In this document: in pieces, positions 24,738 to 34,336 of the stretch
How the letters are laid out: the number at the start of each line of letters is the position of its first letter
Position numbering within the stretch: position 1 is the stretch's first letter
NCBI GenBank assembly: GCA_007116145.1
Contig: SKJB01000098.1
Location: 1-61,198, forward strand
Direction: 5' to 3'
DNA: 61,198 bases
Origin: Limnochordia bacterium
Lineage (GTDB): Bacteria; Bacillota; Limnochordia; Darwinibacteriales; DTU012
Position numbers and translations under genes: made by a program
Notes under the pieces: generated by a model
What the model saw: only the letters and a program-made list of their open reading frames with translations
Databases searched by the model: none
What the model was told of the DNA's origin: nothing

Positions 24738-25221
24738 CATTTGCCCTGGGAGTTTTGACCCAGTAACCTATGGACACCTGGATATAGTGCAGCGAGCTGC
24801 TGATATTTTTGATCATGTCTATCTAGCGGTGCTGAATAATCCAGATAAACACCCCTTGTTCACTGTAGAGGAACGCATAGCTCTCTTAGAGGAATCTATT
24901 AGTATGTTGTCGAACGTCTCCGTCGACTGTTTTGATGGCTTAGCAATTGAGTACGCCAAACAAAAAGGTGCCCTTGCAATCGTGCGTGGACTACGAGCTG
25001 TAACAGATTTCGAATTTGAGTTCAAGCTTGCTGCAATGAATCGCGTCCTTGATCCAGAAATAGAGACTGTATTTATGATGACGAGTAGCGAATATTCGTT
25101 TATTAGTTCCTCTGCAGTTAAGGAGGTAGCAAGCTTAGGTGGTAATGTCTCGCAATGGGTATCCCCAAAGGTAGCCCAACAATTGTATGCGAAATTCAAA
25201 GAGAAGGAGGATTCTAGGTGA
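24727..25221 (+). CDS. coaD: Phosphopantetheine adenylyltransferase
   Basis: CoaD makes dephospho-CoA from phosphopantetheine and ATP, the penultimate step of coenzyme A synthesis. The nucleotidyltransferase motif is [17 protein letters not shown] (TxGH), with the second motif [18 protein letters not shown]. Length is 164 residues. The start GTG 24727 follows GAGGAGG inside the end of rsmD. CoA and the acyl-carrier genes downstream share the phosphopantetheine theme. Confidence 0.97.
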   Translation: MKISICPGSFDPVTYGHLDIVQRAADIFDHVYLAVLNNPDKHPLFTVEERIALLEESISMLSNVSVDCFDGLAIEYAKQKGALAIVRGLRAVTDFEFEFKLAAMNRVLDPEIETVFMMTSSEYSFISSSAVKEVASLGGNVSQWVSPKVAQQLYAKFKEKEDSR

Positions 25222-25688
25222 ATCGGATTAACCTAATTATTTTATTGGATAAATTGGAGAGCATGATCGATAAAGCACCGGAAATACCACTAACGGGTCG
25301 GGTATTGTTAGATTCTGATGAAGTCTTTGAACTTCTCGACAAAATTCGCAACGCTATTCCGGAGGAAGTTAAACGAGCTGAACTCGTATCATCTGAGCAA
25401 GATCGGATGATTTCTGAAGGTCAAAAGAAAGCCGAACATATGATTGTTGAAGCAAAAGAATATGCAACTCGCCTAGTGCGGGAGAGCGAGATTACACGGT
25501 TAGCGCAACAAGAAGCTAAAAAGACATTAGAAGATGCAGCGCATAAAGCGGAGCAGATGCAAATTGGTGCTACTGACTATGCCAACAGAATACTAACGAA
25601 TCTTGAAACAGACTTACAAAAAACATTAGGTATCATTGTAAAAGGTAAAGATAAACTCGGTAAGGATTTACAAGAAAAATCTAGTTAA
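25218..25688 (+). CDS. Coiled-coil ATPase-subunit-like protein of unknown role
   Basis: A 156-residue charged helical protein: [18 protein letters not shown], then a long coiled coil from about residue 45 to 130 rich in Glu, Lys, Ala and Gln ([16 protein letters not shown]). It resembles proteins annotated as V-type ATPase subunit H-like or DivIVA-like in this position after coaD in clostridial genomes, but there is no evidence of ATPase function. The start GTG 25218 overlaps the coaD stop by four bases. Its 3' end overlaps the convergent ylbJ by four bases. Confidence 0.75.
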   Translation: MNRINLIILLDKLESMIDKAPEIPLTGRVLLDSDEVFELLDKIRNAIPEEVKRAELVSSEQDRMISEGQKKAEHMIVEAKEYATRLVRESEITRLAQQEAKKTLEDAAHKAEQMQIGATDYANRILTNLETDLQKTLGIIVKGKDKLGKDLQEKSS

Positions 25689-26917
25689 TTTTTACTGTGG
25701 ATCCAAAAGAAGAGGATTCGCTGGAATATGATTGCAGTGACGCCAACGGCAAGTAAAATGCCTACTAGACTGAGAGATATTTGAGTCGATGCCCACAGTC
25801 GAGTAAGAAACGTAGGGTGTAAATAGGCAGGGCTTGTGAATACTGGGACTGATTGAATGAGTAAACTTGTTAGTGCAGCACCCGGTTGTAACAAGATCAC
25901 CGTTAATATCGCTGCTAGGATGGCGTGGAGGAAGCGAGCTATAAGATACGGCCATAAGCGAATGTCTGTTCCGTGAACCATGGCAGCTACTTGGGTATGC
26001 ACAGATAGTCCACTCCAAGCGATGATAGCGCTAGCTGTCATGGCTTTTTGGGCAATAGGCGCTTGAGCCATACTTGCGGCTTGAGATCCTATAGTTATCT
26101 CAAACAGTCCACTGACTAAGGTGTTGATGATATCTGGGCGGACACCCGTTGCGGCAAAAATAACCATTAATAGATTACTAAAGGCTGTAATAATCCCCGA
26201 TACAGTTAGTATTCGAAGTAGTACTGAAAACATCATGATACATCCACCAACAAATAGCATAGAACCGAATGTTTCTCTGACTGCATCGTTAAACAAGTGA
26301 CCAAACGGTCGGCCGTCTGCGGCTCTAGCATCAACGAGTGCTTGCAAAGCCCGGCTGAAATACCCTGATTTATGCGGTTGGGGTTTGCCTTCGGGTCCTT
26401 TATGAAAACGCATAAGAAAGCCAACAACAGCAACGGCTAGGTAATGTGCAAGCGCAATAGTGACACCAAGTTCGGGCATACCAAACATACCGATAGCCAC
26501 AGCTCCGATCATATACAACGGATCCGCGGTGTTGGCAAAACTGACCAAGCGCTCTGCTTCTACTTGCGTGCAAAGGTTTTGTCTGCGCAGACGACCCGTT
26601 ATTTTTGCCCCGATAGGATAGCCTGAAGCTAAACCCATCGCCACTGCAAATGCACCAACACCAGGTATTTTGAATACAGTTTTCATGATAGGCTCTAGTA
26701 AAACACCGATGAAGTGTACCACTCCGAGACCCATCATAATGTCAGCCATAGCAAAAAATGGGAGTAGTGCAGGTAATACAATTTCTAACCATAGCTTCAG
26801 TCCATAAACGGACGCATCAAAGGCGTCTTTTGGATAACGGATGATAGAAACAGTCAGTACCAGTGCAATGGCCGCAGATAGATATGCATTTAAGTAGAAT
26901 TTCTTGTTTTTTACCAT
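25685..26917 (-). CDS. ylbJ: Sporulation integral membrane protein YlbJ
   Basis: A 410-residue membrane protein with eight or so hydrophobic segments and nucleoside-transporter-like gate motifs, for example MGLASGYPIGAKITGRL and VSFANTADPLYMIGA. In Bacillus YlbJ is made in the mother cell and needed for spore cortex formation. ATG 26917 follows GAGGAGG on the minus strand. The gene lies beside coaD as in Bacillus and supports a spore-forming host. A candidate promoter for it in the 152-base upstream gap is not clear enough to call. Confidence 0.93.
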   Translation of the reverse strand: MVKNKKFYLNAYLSAAIALVLTVSIIRYPKDAFDASVYGLKLWLEIVLPALLPFFAMADIMMGLGVVHFIGVLLEPIMKTVFKIPGVGAFAVAMGLASGYPIGAKITGRLRRQNLCTQVEAERLVSFANTADPLYMIGAVAIGMFGMPELGVTIALAHYLAVAVVGFLMRFHKGPEGKPQPHKSGYFSRALQALVDARAADGRPFGHLFNDAVRETFGSMLFVGGCIMMFSVLLRILTVSGIITAFSNLLMVIFAATGVRPDIINTLVSGLFEITIGSQAASMAQAPIAQKAMTASAIIAWSGLSVHTQVAAMVHGTDIRLWPYLIARFLHAILAAILTVILLQPGAALTSLLIQSVPVFTSPAYLHPTFLTRLWASTQISLSLVGILLAVGVTAIIFQRILFFWIHSKN

Positions 26918-27024
26918 AGCAATCCTCCTCTAATAGGTCAATACCATATATATTTGAGTAGCTCAACGAATATGAGTAAAGATCACAACAGGTGGCACAC
27001 TACGAACACGTTAAGTTTTTTTAC

Positions 27025-27053
27025 TTGACACTTTTAAGCAATCTTTGTATAAT
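27025..27053 (+). promoter_or_regulatory. Perfect-consensus sigma-A promoter
   Basis: TTGACA (27025-27030), exactly 17 bases, TATAAT (27048-27053). It drives the DUF177-rpmF unit. The start codon of the DUF177 gene is only 17 bases from the -10 box, so the leader is very short. Confidence 0.9.
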
Positions 27054-27069
27054 TTATGAGGTGAACAAA

Positions 27070-27600
27070 ATGCAAATTGATATTCGTCGCATTAAGGGAA
27101 TGTCCTCTGGCTCATTAGAGGTTTCGACGGAATTACCTGTTCCCGATCTTGGCAGGATTGTCGAAGTAGATCAAGTATTGACGCCTTTACAGGTTAACGT
27201 TAAGGTTACCAATACTAGAACAGGCCTTTATGTTGAGGGACGTTTAGAGACAAAGTTATCGTTGGTGTGTACACGGTGCTTAACTCCGTTTTTGTATGAT
27301 GTGACTGCAGACTTCACAGAACTGTTTATGCAACAGACTTCCGCAGCTAGTAATCAATCGGAAGAAGAAATTTTCTTTAGCGAAGAAGCTCCAAGCTATA
27401 AAGGGGATCAATTAGATGTTACTGAACTTATCTATGAGTCGCTTTTGTTGGAATTACCGATGAAGGCGCTTTGTTTGGACCAATGTAAGGGCCTCTGTTC
27501 TGAATGTGGTCAAGTCCAAAATCTTGGGGCATGTCAGTGTAAAATTGATAAGACCGATCCTCGCTTAGCCTCATTAGCTGACTTGTTCAAAAAAGAATAG
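27070..27600 (+). CDS. DUF177 / YceD family protein
   Basis: A 176-residue protein of the YceD family, almost always encoded directly before rpmF as here. In bacteria it is linked to 23S rRNA maturation or large-subunit assembly, though the mechanism is unsettled. The cysteine pairs VCTRCLTPF and LCLDQCKGLCSECGQ with a final CQCK suggest a zinc site. ATG 27070 follows GAGGTGA just downstream of a consensus promoter; the longer frame would start upstream of that promoter. Confidence 0.93.
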   Translation: MQIDIRRIKGMSSGSLEVSTELPVPDLGRIVEVDQVLTPLQVNVKVTNTRTGLYVEGRLETKLSLVCTRCLTPFLYDVTADFTELFMQQTSAASNQSEEEIFFSEEAPSYKGDQLDVTELIYESLLLELPMKALCLDQCKGLCSECGQVQNLGACQCKIDKTDPRLASLADLFKKE

Positions 27601-27624
27601 TTCTACGAGAGGAGGATTTTAAAA

Positions 27625-27810
27625 ATGGCTGTACCAAAGAGGAAACATTCGAAAAAACGAACTCGTACTCGTCGTGCCCAATGGAAAATTGCGGCTGTGG
27701 GCACTCATAGTTGCCCCCAGTGTCACGCACCGAAATTACCCCATCGAGTATGTCAAAGCTGTGGCACCTATAACGGACGCAAGGTAATTGGAATTAGCGA
27801 TGCCGAATAA
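27625..27810 (+). CDS. rpmF: 50S ribosomal protein L32
   Basis: A 61-residue ribosomal protein beginning MAVPKRKHSKKRTRTRRAQ. The zinc knuckle is complete (CPQCHAPKLPHRVCQSCG). It is preceded by GAGAGGAGG and the DUF177 gene, followed by a strong terminator and then the separately promoted fapR operon. Confidence 0.97.
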   Translation: MAVPKRKHSKKRTRTRRAQWKIAAVGTHSCPQCHAPKLPHRVCQSCGTYNGRKVIGISDAE

Positions 27811-27825
27811 TCTGATGCAGACGTG

Positions 27826-27859
27826 AAAAGATGATAGGAAACCTCTATCATCTTTTTTT
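27826..27859 (+). terminator. Intrinsic terminator after rpmF
   Basis: AAAAGATGATAG (27826-27837) pairs perfectly with CTATCATCTTTT (27845-27856) and is followed by further T residues. Confidence 0.9.
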
Positions 27860-27869
27860 GTAAAAATGC

Positions 27870-27926
27870 TTTACATAAACCCAATCGTCGAGTATACTTA
27901 GTTTAGCTTAGCACCTGGTCTTATTA
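27870..27926 (+). promoter_or_regulatory. fapR promoter with FapR operator
   Basis: TTTACA (27870-27875), a 17-base spacer and TATACT (27893-27898) form the promoter. Just downstream, TTAGCACCTGGTCTTATTA (27908-27926) resembles the known FapR box (core TTAGTACCT with an inverted half). FapR bound there would block transcription of the operon until malonyl-CoA releases it, giving autoregulation. Confidence 0.7.
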
Positions 27927-27940
27927 GGAGGTATGAGGTA

Positions 27941-28528
27941 GTGGTATTATCACGAAAAAATCGTCGTGACAATCTAGTCAGACTTCTATCTCAAGATCCG
28001 TTTCTCGCAGATCGGCAGCTTGCAAAGGAGTTTGCGGTAAGCGTAGCTACGATTCGCTTGGATCGCATGGCGTTAGATATACCCGAAGTCCGTGAACGAA
28101 CGAAGGATATGGCTAATAAAACATATGCAAAATTGAAATCCATTCAAGGATCAGAGGTTATCGGTGAGCTTGTCGATATCGAGGTTGGATCTCATGCGAT
28201 TTCCCTTCTTTCGGTTACTGAGGAGATGGTATTTGCACGCAATCAGATCATGCGAGGGCATTATTTGTTTGCTCAAGGGAATTCCTTGGCCGTCGCACTC
28301 ATAAATTCAAGTATGGCTTTAACGGCAAAAGCACAGGTGCGTTATTTTCGCCCCGTTAAAAATGAAGATCGAGTAATAGCGAAGGCTACCTTAGTATCAC
28401 AAGAGGGTCATCGGTACACCATAAAGGTGGAAAGCCGTGTTTTACAGGAACTCGTTTTTACTGGAGAATTTGTGGTGGTTGCCATTGACCATAAAAAGGA
28501 GGGTGATACCTATGAAAATCGCGGTTGA
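27941..28528 (+). CDS. fapR: Transcription factor FapR, lipid biosynthesis regulator
   Basis: FapR represses fatty acid and phospholipid genes and is released by malonyl-CoA. The 195-residue protein has an N-terminal HTH (DRQLAKEFAVSVATIRLDRM), a linker helix (VRERTKDMANKTYAKLKSI) and a C-terminal hotdog ligand domain (GHYLFAQGNSLAVALINSSMALT). GTG 27941 has AGGAGG nine bases upstream. It overlaps plsX by 17 bases and heads the operon plsX-fabH-fabD-fabG-acpP-fabF. Confidence 0.95.
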   Translation: MVLSRKNRRDNLVRLLSQDPFLADRQLAKEFAVSVATIRLDRMALDIPEVRERTKDMANKTYAKLKSIQGSEVIGELVDIEVGSHAISLLSVTEEMVFARNQIMRGHYLFAQGNSLAVALINSSMALTAKAQVRYFRPVKNEDRVIAKATLVSQEGHRYTIKVESRVLQELVFTGEFVVVAIDHKKEGDTYENRG

Positions 28529-29504
28529 TGCTTTTGGTGGTGATTATGCACCCGAACCTATTGTCGAAGGCGCCCTACAAGCTGCTAACATGTATAAGAT
28601 TTCCTTGATTTTGACAGGAGACGAAATTCGACTTCGATCGCTTGTAGGTGATAAACCGGGTAGTACATATATAGAAATTGTGAACGCCTCAGAACAAATC
28701 CAAATGAATGAACATCCGGTGGAGGCAGTGCGAACAAAAAAAGACTCGTCGCTGATGGTTGCAGCTAGGCTTGTGCGAGAGAAACGAGCAGTAGGTATGG
28801 TTAGTGCTGGCAATACAGGTGCTGTGATGGCTGCATCGTTACTTGGGATAGGACGTATCAAGGGCATCGAAAGACCAGCAATAACATCATTAATGCCCAC
28901 ACTAAAAGGCGTTTGTTTAATTCTTGATGTTGGAGCTAACGTCGACTGCCGACCCAACCAACTTGTACAGTTTGCGCAGATGGGATCCATCTATGCACAA
29001 AAAGTGCTAGGACGAAGTCATCCTAGAATAGGTTTGCTCAGTATTGGCGAGGAACCTTCTAAAGGAAATGAAGTAACGATTAAAGTCCACGAGTCGTTGC
29101 GGCAATCCAAGCTAAACTTTGTTGGTAATGTGGAAGGCCGTGATATCTCGAAGGGTGAAGTGGATGTAATTGTCTGTGACGGATTCGTGGGGAATATTGT
29201 ATTAAAATTCGCTGAAGGACTTGGTAGTGCAATCTTTAGTATGCTAAAGGATGAATTTACACGTTCAATACCCTCAAAGTTGGCGGCCGCAGTATTAAAG
29301 CCAGGCCTTAAGCGGATTAAGCAAAAAACGGATTATACCGAATACGGAGGTGCTCCGTTACTCGGAATTAATGGTATATCTATTATTGCCCACGGAAGAT
29401 CGAACGCTAAAGCAATCCGCAATGCCATAAGAGTTGCTAAAGAGGCAGCAGATTCAGGCGTTATTGAAAGTATTGCACAAATAATGGCAGGTGACAACTA
29501 TTGA
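28512..29504 (+). CDS. plsX: Phosphate acyltransferase PlsX
   Basis: PlsX makes acyl-phosphate from acyl-ACP for phosphatidic acid synthesis. The 330-residue protein begins MKIAVDAFGGDYAPEPIVEG and contains ASEQIQMNEHPVEAVRTKKD, SAGNTGAVMAASLLGIGRI and VCDGFVGNIVLKFAEG, all family hallmarks. ATG 28512 follows AAAAGGAGGGTG within the end of fapR. Its stop overlaps the fabH start. Confidence 0.97.
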   Translation: MKIAVDAFGGDYAPEPIVEGALQAANMYKISLILTGDEIRLRSLVGDKPGSTYIEIVNASEQIQMNEHPVEAVRTKKDSSLMVAARLVREKRAVGMVSAGNTGAVMAASLLGIGRIKGIERPAITSLMPTLKGVCLILDVGANVDCRPNQLVQFAQMGSIYAQKVLGRSHPRIGLLSIGEEPSKGNEVTIKVHESLRQSKLNFVGNVEGRDISKGEVDVIVCDGFVGNIVLKFAEGLGSAIFSMLKDEFTRSIPSKLAAAVLKPGLKRIKQKTDYTEYGGAPLLGINGISIIAHGRSNAKAIRNAIRVAKEAADSGVIESIAQIMAGDNY

Positions 29505-30496
29505 GTTTTAGTGTAGGTATTTTAGGAACCGGTAGGGCGGTACCCGATCAAGTGTTGACAAATGCAGATTTAGAAAAGAGAGTAGATACAACAGACGAGT
29601 GGATAACTTCTCGTACTGGAATTCGGGAACGAAGAATTGCCCCTAACGATATGGCCGCTTCGGATTTAGGTGCTTTGGCTGGACGGCGAGCCTTAGAGTC
29701 GGCAAACCTTTCTGCAGAAGACATCGATTTAATCATTGTTGCTACCATTACGGGTGATATGCCCTTCCCAGCAACAGCCTGTATCATTCAGGATAAAATA
29801 GGAGCGAAGAATGCAGCCGCATTTGATCTATCAGCAGGGTGTTCGGGTTTCGTTTATGCCCTTGATGTAGCAAAGAATATGGTTCTTGGAGGCTCAAAGC
29901 GAGTTTTAGTTATTGGTGTAGATTTATTAAGTCGGGTTACAGACTATAGTGATCGCGCTACCTGTGTACTCTTTGGCGATGGTGCAGGGGCTGCGATTGT
30001 TGGAGCAGTCGCTGACGGTTATGGAATTATCGCTACGGATATTGGTGCAGATGGTGCAGGGGCGGAGTTTTTAAAACTTCCTGCAGGCGGGTCCAGAAGA
30101 CCTGTAACGGATAGAACCATCGAAAACAGAGAACATTATTTATGCATGGCTGGTAATGAAGTGTTTAAATTTGCTGTCCGCATCATGGGTGACTCAACGC
30201 ATCGGGTTTTAGCAAAAGCCCGGTTAACCAGTGAAGATATTCGTTGGTTTATCCCCCATCAAGCGAACATCCGAATTATTAAGTCTGCTGCAACTCGTTT
30301 AGGAATTAGTGACGACCGGCTGTTTATTAATGTAGAGCGATATGGTAACACATCAGCAGCAAGTATTCCGCTAGCCCTCGATGAGATAGTGGAATCTCGC
30401 ACACTTAACGATGGGGACTATCTCCTTGTCGTTGGATTTGGTGCAGGATTAACATGGGGAGCGGCCATAATTCGCTGGGGAGGGATCATTGGATGA
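29501..30496 (+). CDS. fabH: Beta-ketoacyl-ACP synthase III
   Basis: FabH starts fatty acid synthesis by condensing acetyl- or branched acyl-CoA with malonyl-ACP. The catalytic triad is Cys in DLSAGCSGFVYAL, His in FIPHQANIRI and Asn in YGNTSAASIPLAL. The 331-residue protein starts at TTG 29501, overlapping the plsX stop (TTGA). The chain-primer preference (straight or branched) cannot be read from sequence. Confidence 0.97.
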   Translation: MSFSVGILGTGRAVPDQVLTNADLEKRVDTTDEWITSRTGIRERRIAPNDMAASDLGALAGRRALESANLSAEDIDLIIVATITGDMPFPATACIIQDKIGAKNAAAFDLSAGCSGFVYALDVAKNMVLGGSKRVLVIGVDLLSRVTDYSDRATCVLFGDGAGAAIVGAVADGYGIIATDIGADGAGAEFLKLPAGGSRRPVTDRTIENREHYLCMAGNEVFKFAVRIMGDSTHRVLAKARLTSEDIRWFIPHQANIRIIKSAATRLGISDDRLFINVERYGNTSAASIPLALDEIVESRTLNDGDYLLVVGFGAGLTWGAAIIRWGGIIG

Positions 30497-31359
30497 TTGC
30501 TGTAGCCTTTCCTGGTCAAGGTGCCCAAAAAGTTGGTATGGTCTCCTCTTTATCACCACAAGCTCAGGTGTGCTTTGATACTGCGAGTGAATTGCTTGGA
30601 TATGACCTTTATACATTATGTAATCTTGGTCCTGCTGATACTTTGACACAGACGGAGTTTGCACAGCCCGCATTATTGGTTACTTGCTATTCTAGGTGGC
30701 TAGATGTTGTAAAATCCACCCCCGTACAGGTTTTCGCAGGTCATAGCCTTGGACTGATAACGGCAATGGTTGCAGCAAAGTGTATCAGCTTTTCAGACGG
30801 TGTACGGATTGTTCAAAAGCGTGGGCAATTAATGGCTAACTGTGGCCCTAATGGGAGCATGGTGGCCACTCTAGGGCTAGAGACCTCTTTGGTCGAGCAA
30901 CTCTGCGAAAGAGCGAGAGAGCATGGTTGGATACAAATTGCTAATTACAATGCCCCTGGTCAAATCGTAGTGAGTGGTGAACAGTCTAGCTTGGATTATT
31001 TTGGGCTACTAGCTAAAGATGCAGGGGCTAAGCGAGTAATACCTTTAGATGTTAGCGGACCATTTCATTCGAGATTAATGGAACCTGCTGCCCTAGCATT
31101 TAAGACCTTTTTAGGTGAAATAGAGTTTCTAGATCCTGCAGTGCCAATCGTTAGTAATTATGAAAGTAAGTTGTTAACAAAGAAAGCGGATATTCCCAAA
31201 GAATTAGTTGCACAACTCACCCATTCTGTTCAGTGGATCGCTAACGTGGTTTTCTTAGAGTCTCTTGGTATTACTGAACTCGTGGAAGTAAGTCCAAATT
31301 CGATTTTAGTCGGGTTGACAAAAAGAATTACCAAAAACTTGAAATTAACTCTTGCATAG
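30493..31359 (+). CDS. fabD: Malonyl-CoA:ACP transacylase
   Basis: FabD loads malonate onto ACP. The serine nucleophile lies in the GHSLG motif (VFAGHSLGLITAMVA), and the partner His in VSGPFHSRLM. A glutamine oxyanion residue is in FPGQGAQKVGM at the N-terminus. The protein has 288 residues and starts at ATG 30493, overlapping the fabH stop by four bases. The longer frame extends back into fabH and is not used. Confidence 0.97.
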   Translation: MIAVAFPGQGAQKVGMVSSLSPQAQVCFDTASELLGYDLYTLCNLGPADTLTQTEFAQPALLVTCYSRWLDVVKSTPVQVFAGHSLGLITAMVAAKCISFSDGVRIVQKRGQLMANCGPNGSMVATLGLETSLVEQLCERAREHGWIQIANYNAPGQIVVSGEQSSLDYFGLLAKDAGAKRVIPLDVSGPFHSRLMEPAALAFKTFLGEIEFLDPAVPIVSNYESKLLTKKADIPKELVAQLTHSVQWIANVVFLESLGITELVEVSPNSILVGLTKRITKNLKLTLA

Positions 31360-31379
31360 AGAAGAGGGGATGAGGTAGC

Positions 31380-32102
31380 ATGGATAATAGAAACAAAATA
31401 GCGATTGTGACTGGAGCAACTAGAGGTATTGGCAAAGCAATTGCAGAGCGATTGTTAGCTGCTGGCGTGACTGTAGCTGTTTGTGGTCGAAACCAAAAAC
31501 TATTAGCTGAATTTGACCATCCCCAAGCCTTTCCGTTTACCGTTGATGTAAGCAACCCTAATAATGTGGATACCATGACCAAAGAGGTACTAAAACAGTT
31601 TGGTCGGATTGATATAGTAGTAAATAATGCAGGTATTACCAAGGATAATCTATTGATGAGAATGACCGATGATGACTGGAGTTCGGTGTTGGATGTAAAT
31701 CTAACAGGTGCCTTCTATGTATGCCGTTCAGTTATTCGACCCATGATGAAACAGAAGGCTGGTAAAATTGTCAATATATCTTCTGTCATCGGAGTCATGG
31801 GTAATGCGGGGCAAGTCAACTATGCTGCATCTAAAGCAGGTCTTATCGGAGTAACCAAATCCTTGGCAAAGGAAGTTGCATCGCGCGGGATCTTAGTTAA
31901 CGCTGTAGCACCCGGCTACATTGATACCGATATGACACTAATGTTAGACGAGAAACAGCGACAACAGATTATTACCCATATCCCACTTGGAAGAACTGGA
32001 AGCGTGGAGGATGTAGCAGAAACTGTGTATTTCTTAGTTTCTGACGCAAATCAGTATATTACAGGTCAGACCATGCATGTCGATGGCGGCCTGGTGATAT
32101 AA
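31380..32102 (+). CDS. fabG: 3-oxoacyl-ACP reductase
   Basis: FabG reduces beta-ketoacyl-ACP with NADPH. It is a 240-residue short-chain dehydrogenase with the cofactor motif [31 protein letters not shown], the catalytic Ser in [14 protein letters not shown] and the YxxxK in [12 protein letters not shown]. It starts at ATG 31380 behind GAGGGGATGAGG, within the FapR operon. Confidence 0.97.
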   Translation: MDNRNKIAIVTGATRGIGKAIAERLLAAGVTVAVCGRNQKLLAEFDHPQAFPFTVDVSNPNNVDTMTKEVLKQFGRIDIVVNNAGITKDNLLMRMTDDDWSSVLDVNLTGAFYVCRSVIRPMMKQKAGKIVNISSVIGVMGNAGQVNYAASKAGLIGVTKSLAKEVASRGILVNAVAPGYIDTDMTLMLDEKQRQQIITHIPLGRTGSVEDVAETVYFLVSDANQYITGQTMHVDGGLVI

Positions 32103-32125
32103 AAAGAGGCAAGGAGGTGACTTAC

Positions 32126-32356
32126 GTGGATATCTTTGATAAAGTTAGAGAAATAATTGTGGAGCAATTAGGTATAAAACCTGAAGAAGTCACAATGGGG
32201 GCCTCTTTTGTAGAGGATCTCGGGGCTGACTCTCTTGATGTAGTTGAACTAGTAATGGCTTTCGAAGAGGTATTTGATTTAAAAATTCCTGATGAAGATG
32301 CCGAGAAAATTGGTACTGTTGCTAGCGCTGTAGAATACATCAAAGCCCAAATTTAA
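32126..32356 (+). CDS. acpP: Acyl carrier protein
   Basis: A 76-residue acidic four-helix protein carrying fatty-acyl chains. The phosphopantetheine attachment serine is in [18 protein letters not shown]. The start is GTG 32126, six bases after AAGGAGGTGA; the in-frame GTG 32117 falls inside that ribosome site. A terminator follows the stop, which may lower expression of fabF relative to acpP, as ACP is needed in large amounts. Confidence 0.96.
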   Translation: MDIFDKVREIIVEQLGIKPEEVTMGASFVEDLGADSLDVVELVMAFEEVFDLKIPDEDAEKIGTVASAVEYIKAQI

Positions 32357-32357
32357 G

Positions 32358-32384
32358 GGAGAGTCCCTCAGGGACTCTCTTTTA
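32358..32384 (+). terminator. Intrinsic terminator or attenuator between acpP and fabF
   Basis: GAGAGTCCC (32359-32367) pairs with GGGACTCTC (32371-32379) around TCA, followed by TTTTA. fabF lies only 20 bases downstream with no clear promoter, so partial readthrough is likely. Confidence 0.75.
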
Positions 32385-32403
32385 TAAAAGTGAGGTTGGT
32401 ATA

Positions 32404-33642
32404 ATGAAAAGACGTGTAGTAGTAACTGGAATCGGAGTCATCTCGCCACTCGGCGGTAAGGATCAACTCTGGAATAATTTACTAAATGGAGTGTCAGGGA
32501 TTGGCACTATCACCAATTTCGATACCGCAGATTTTCCTGTAAAAATTGGCGCGGAAGTGCAAGATTTTGATGTAACAGAGTTCATGGATAGAAAAGATGC
32601 ACGACGAATGGACTCGTTTTGTCAATATGCTGTAGCAGCAGCTAAATTAAGTCTGATTGATAGTAAATTAGAGATAAATGAGAGTAACGCACATCGTATT
32701 GGTGTCACAGTGGGATCAGGCATTGGTGGAATTGATACCATTGAAACCCAAGCAAGAATTCTCCATGAAAAAGGAGTTTCCCGGGTTAGTCCATTTTTTG
32801 TACCGATGTTAATTCCCGATATGGCTAGTGGGCAGATTGCCATTCAAACAGGTGCAAAAGGACCAAATTCCTGTACGGTGACAGCGTGTGCTACTGGAAC
32901 TCATTCCATTGGCGATGCGTTTCGGGTCATAGCCCGTGGCAATGCCGATGTGATGTTGGCTGGTGGTGCTGAGGCAGCAGTAACACCCTTAGGAATGGCT
33001 GGCTTTATAGCAGCTCGTGCTTTATCGACTCGTAATGATGAACCAACTAGAGCGAGTAGACCTTTTGATAAAGAGCGAGATGGTTTTGTTATGGGTGAAG
33101 GTTCTTGTGTCCTAGTGGTGGAGGAACTAGAGCATGCACTCAAACGCGGGGCGGAAATCTACGGTGAGCTTGTCGGTTTCGGCGCAACTGGCGATGCGTA
33201 TCACATTACATCCCCAGCACCACAAGGTGAAGGAGCCCAACGAGCTATGAAAGAAGCTGTGGCAGACGCTGGGTTAAAAGCCGATGATGTAGACTATATT
33301 AATGCCCACGGTACTTCGACAGAATATAATGACAAATATGAAACTCAAGCTATTAAAAAAGTATTTGGCGATCGGGCGTACCAAATACCCGTCAGTTCCA
33401 CAAAGGCTCTTACTGGACATTTATTAGGAGCGGCTGGAGCAATCGAGGCAGCGATTTGTTTGTTAGCATTAAAGAATCAGGTCATTCCAGGGACCTATAA
33501 TTATGATCATCCAGATTCAGAATGTGATCTTGACTATGTACCCAATACATCTCGTGTAGTAGAGATTAATATAGCAATGTCTAATTCTTTTGGTTTTGGT
33601 GGTCATAATGGTGTCTTGCTCACTAAACGGTGGGAAGGATAA
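32404..33642 (+). CDS. fabF: Beta-ketoacyl-ACP synthase II
   Basis: FabF elongates acyl-ACP chains. The 412-residue thiolase-fold enzyme has the catalytic Cys in [15 protein letters not shown] and the two His residues in [11 protein letters not shown] and [15 protein letters not shown]. It starts [18 protein letters not shown] at ATG 32404 behind GTGAGGT. The stop shares one base with the rnc start, the fab-rnc junction known from many Bacillota. Confidence 0.97.
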   Translation: MKRRVVVTGIGVISPLGGKDQLWNNLLNGVSGIGTITNFDTADFPVKIGAEVQDFDVTEFMDRKDARRMDSFCQYAVAAAKLSLIDSKLEINESNAHRIGVTVGSGIGGIDTIETQARILHEKGVSRVSPFFVPMLIPDMASGQIAIQTGAKGPNSCTVTACATGTHSIGDAFRVIARGNADVMLAGGAEAAVTPLGMAGFIAARALSTRNDEPTRASRPFDKERDGFVMGEGSCVLVVEELEHALKRGAEIYGELVGFGATGDAYHITSPAPQGEGAQRAMKEAVADAGLKADDVDYINAHGTSTEYNDKYETQAIKKVFGDRAYQIPVSSTKALTGHLLGAAGAIEAAICLLALKNQVIPGTYNYDHPDSECDLDYVPNTSRVVEINIAMSNSFGFGGHNGVLLTKRWEG

Positions 33643-34328
33643 TGGCAAAACATCGGCAAAACCTCGCTGCCCTCGAAGCAATACTTGGCTATCAATTTCG
33701 AGATCAAGCACTACTTGAACAAGCATTAACGCACAAATCCTACGTGAGAGTAGCTGGAGGCTGTAACAATGAACGGCTTGAGTTTTTAGGCGATGCAGTG
33801 GTGCAGATTGTTGTCAGTCAGCACCTCTACGAACAGTTTCCTAATTTAAACGAAGGACAGTTAGCAAAGACTCGTGCGTTACTTGTGAGTCAACCCGCGT
33901 TGGCTAAGCAAGCAAGGCTCCTTTCTCTTAATGAATATATGCGTGTAGGCAAAGGCGAGGAACGTACGAACGCTCGAGAACGGGACTCGCTCCTTTGTGA
34001 TACACTAGAAGCCGTGTTTGGCAGCATTTACCTAGATTCAGGATTAGAAGCGGTTCGTACAGTTATTTTAGCACACCTACCGGACTGGGATAAAAGTCAA
34101 ATAAGTATTATCGACGCTAAAAGCACGCTCCAAGAGCATCTTCAGCAGAAAAGTCAAGCGACTCCAATTTATAATTTAGCGGAAGAGCACGGTCCTGATC
34201 ACCACAAACTCTTTGTCGTCGATGTTTGCTTTGACGACAAAGTACTCGGGAGAGGAGTCGGACGCAGAAAAAAAGAAGCCGCTCAAGCGGCGGCTAGGAA
34301 AGCTTTAGAGAATATTGAGATGCCGTAG
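33642..34328 (+). CDS. rnc: Ribonuclease III
   Basis: RNase III cleaves double-stranded RNA, including rRNA precursors. The 228-residue protein has the catalytic signature NERLEFLGDAVVQIVVS and the second acidic cluster CDTLEAVFGSIYLDSG, then a C-terminal double-stranded RNA-binding domain from about residue 155 (STLQEHLQQKSQ to KKEAAQAAARKALEN). ATG 33642 follows GGGAAGG. In Bacillus rnc is followed directly by smc; here a divergent regulator pair is inserted. Confidence 0.96.
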   Translation: MAKHRQNLAALEAILGYQFRDQALLEQALTHKSYVRVAGGCNNERLEFLGDAVVQIVVSQHLYEQFPNLNEGQLAKTRALLVSQPALAKQARLLSLNEYMRVGKGEERTNARERDSLLCDTLEAVFGSIYLDSGLEAVRTVILAHLPDWDKSQISIIDAKSTLQEHLQQKSQATPIYNLAEEHGPDHHKLFVVDVCFDDKVLGRGVGRRKKEAAQAAARKALENIEMP

Positions 34329-34336
34329 GATTTTAC

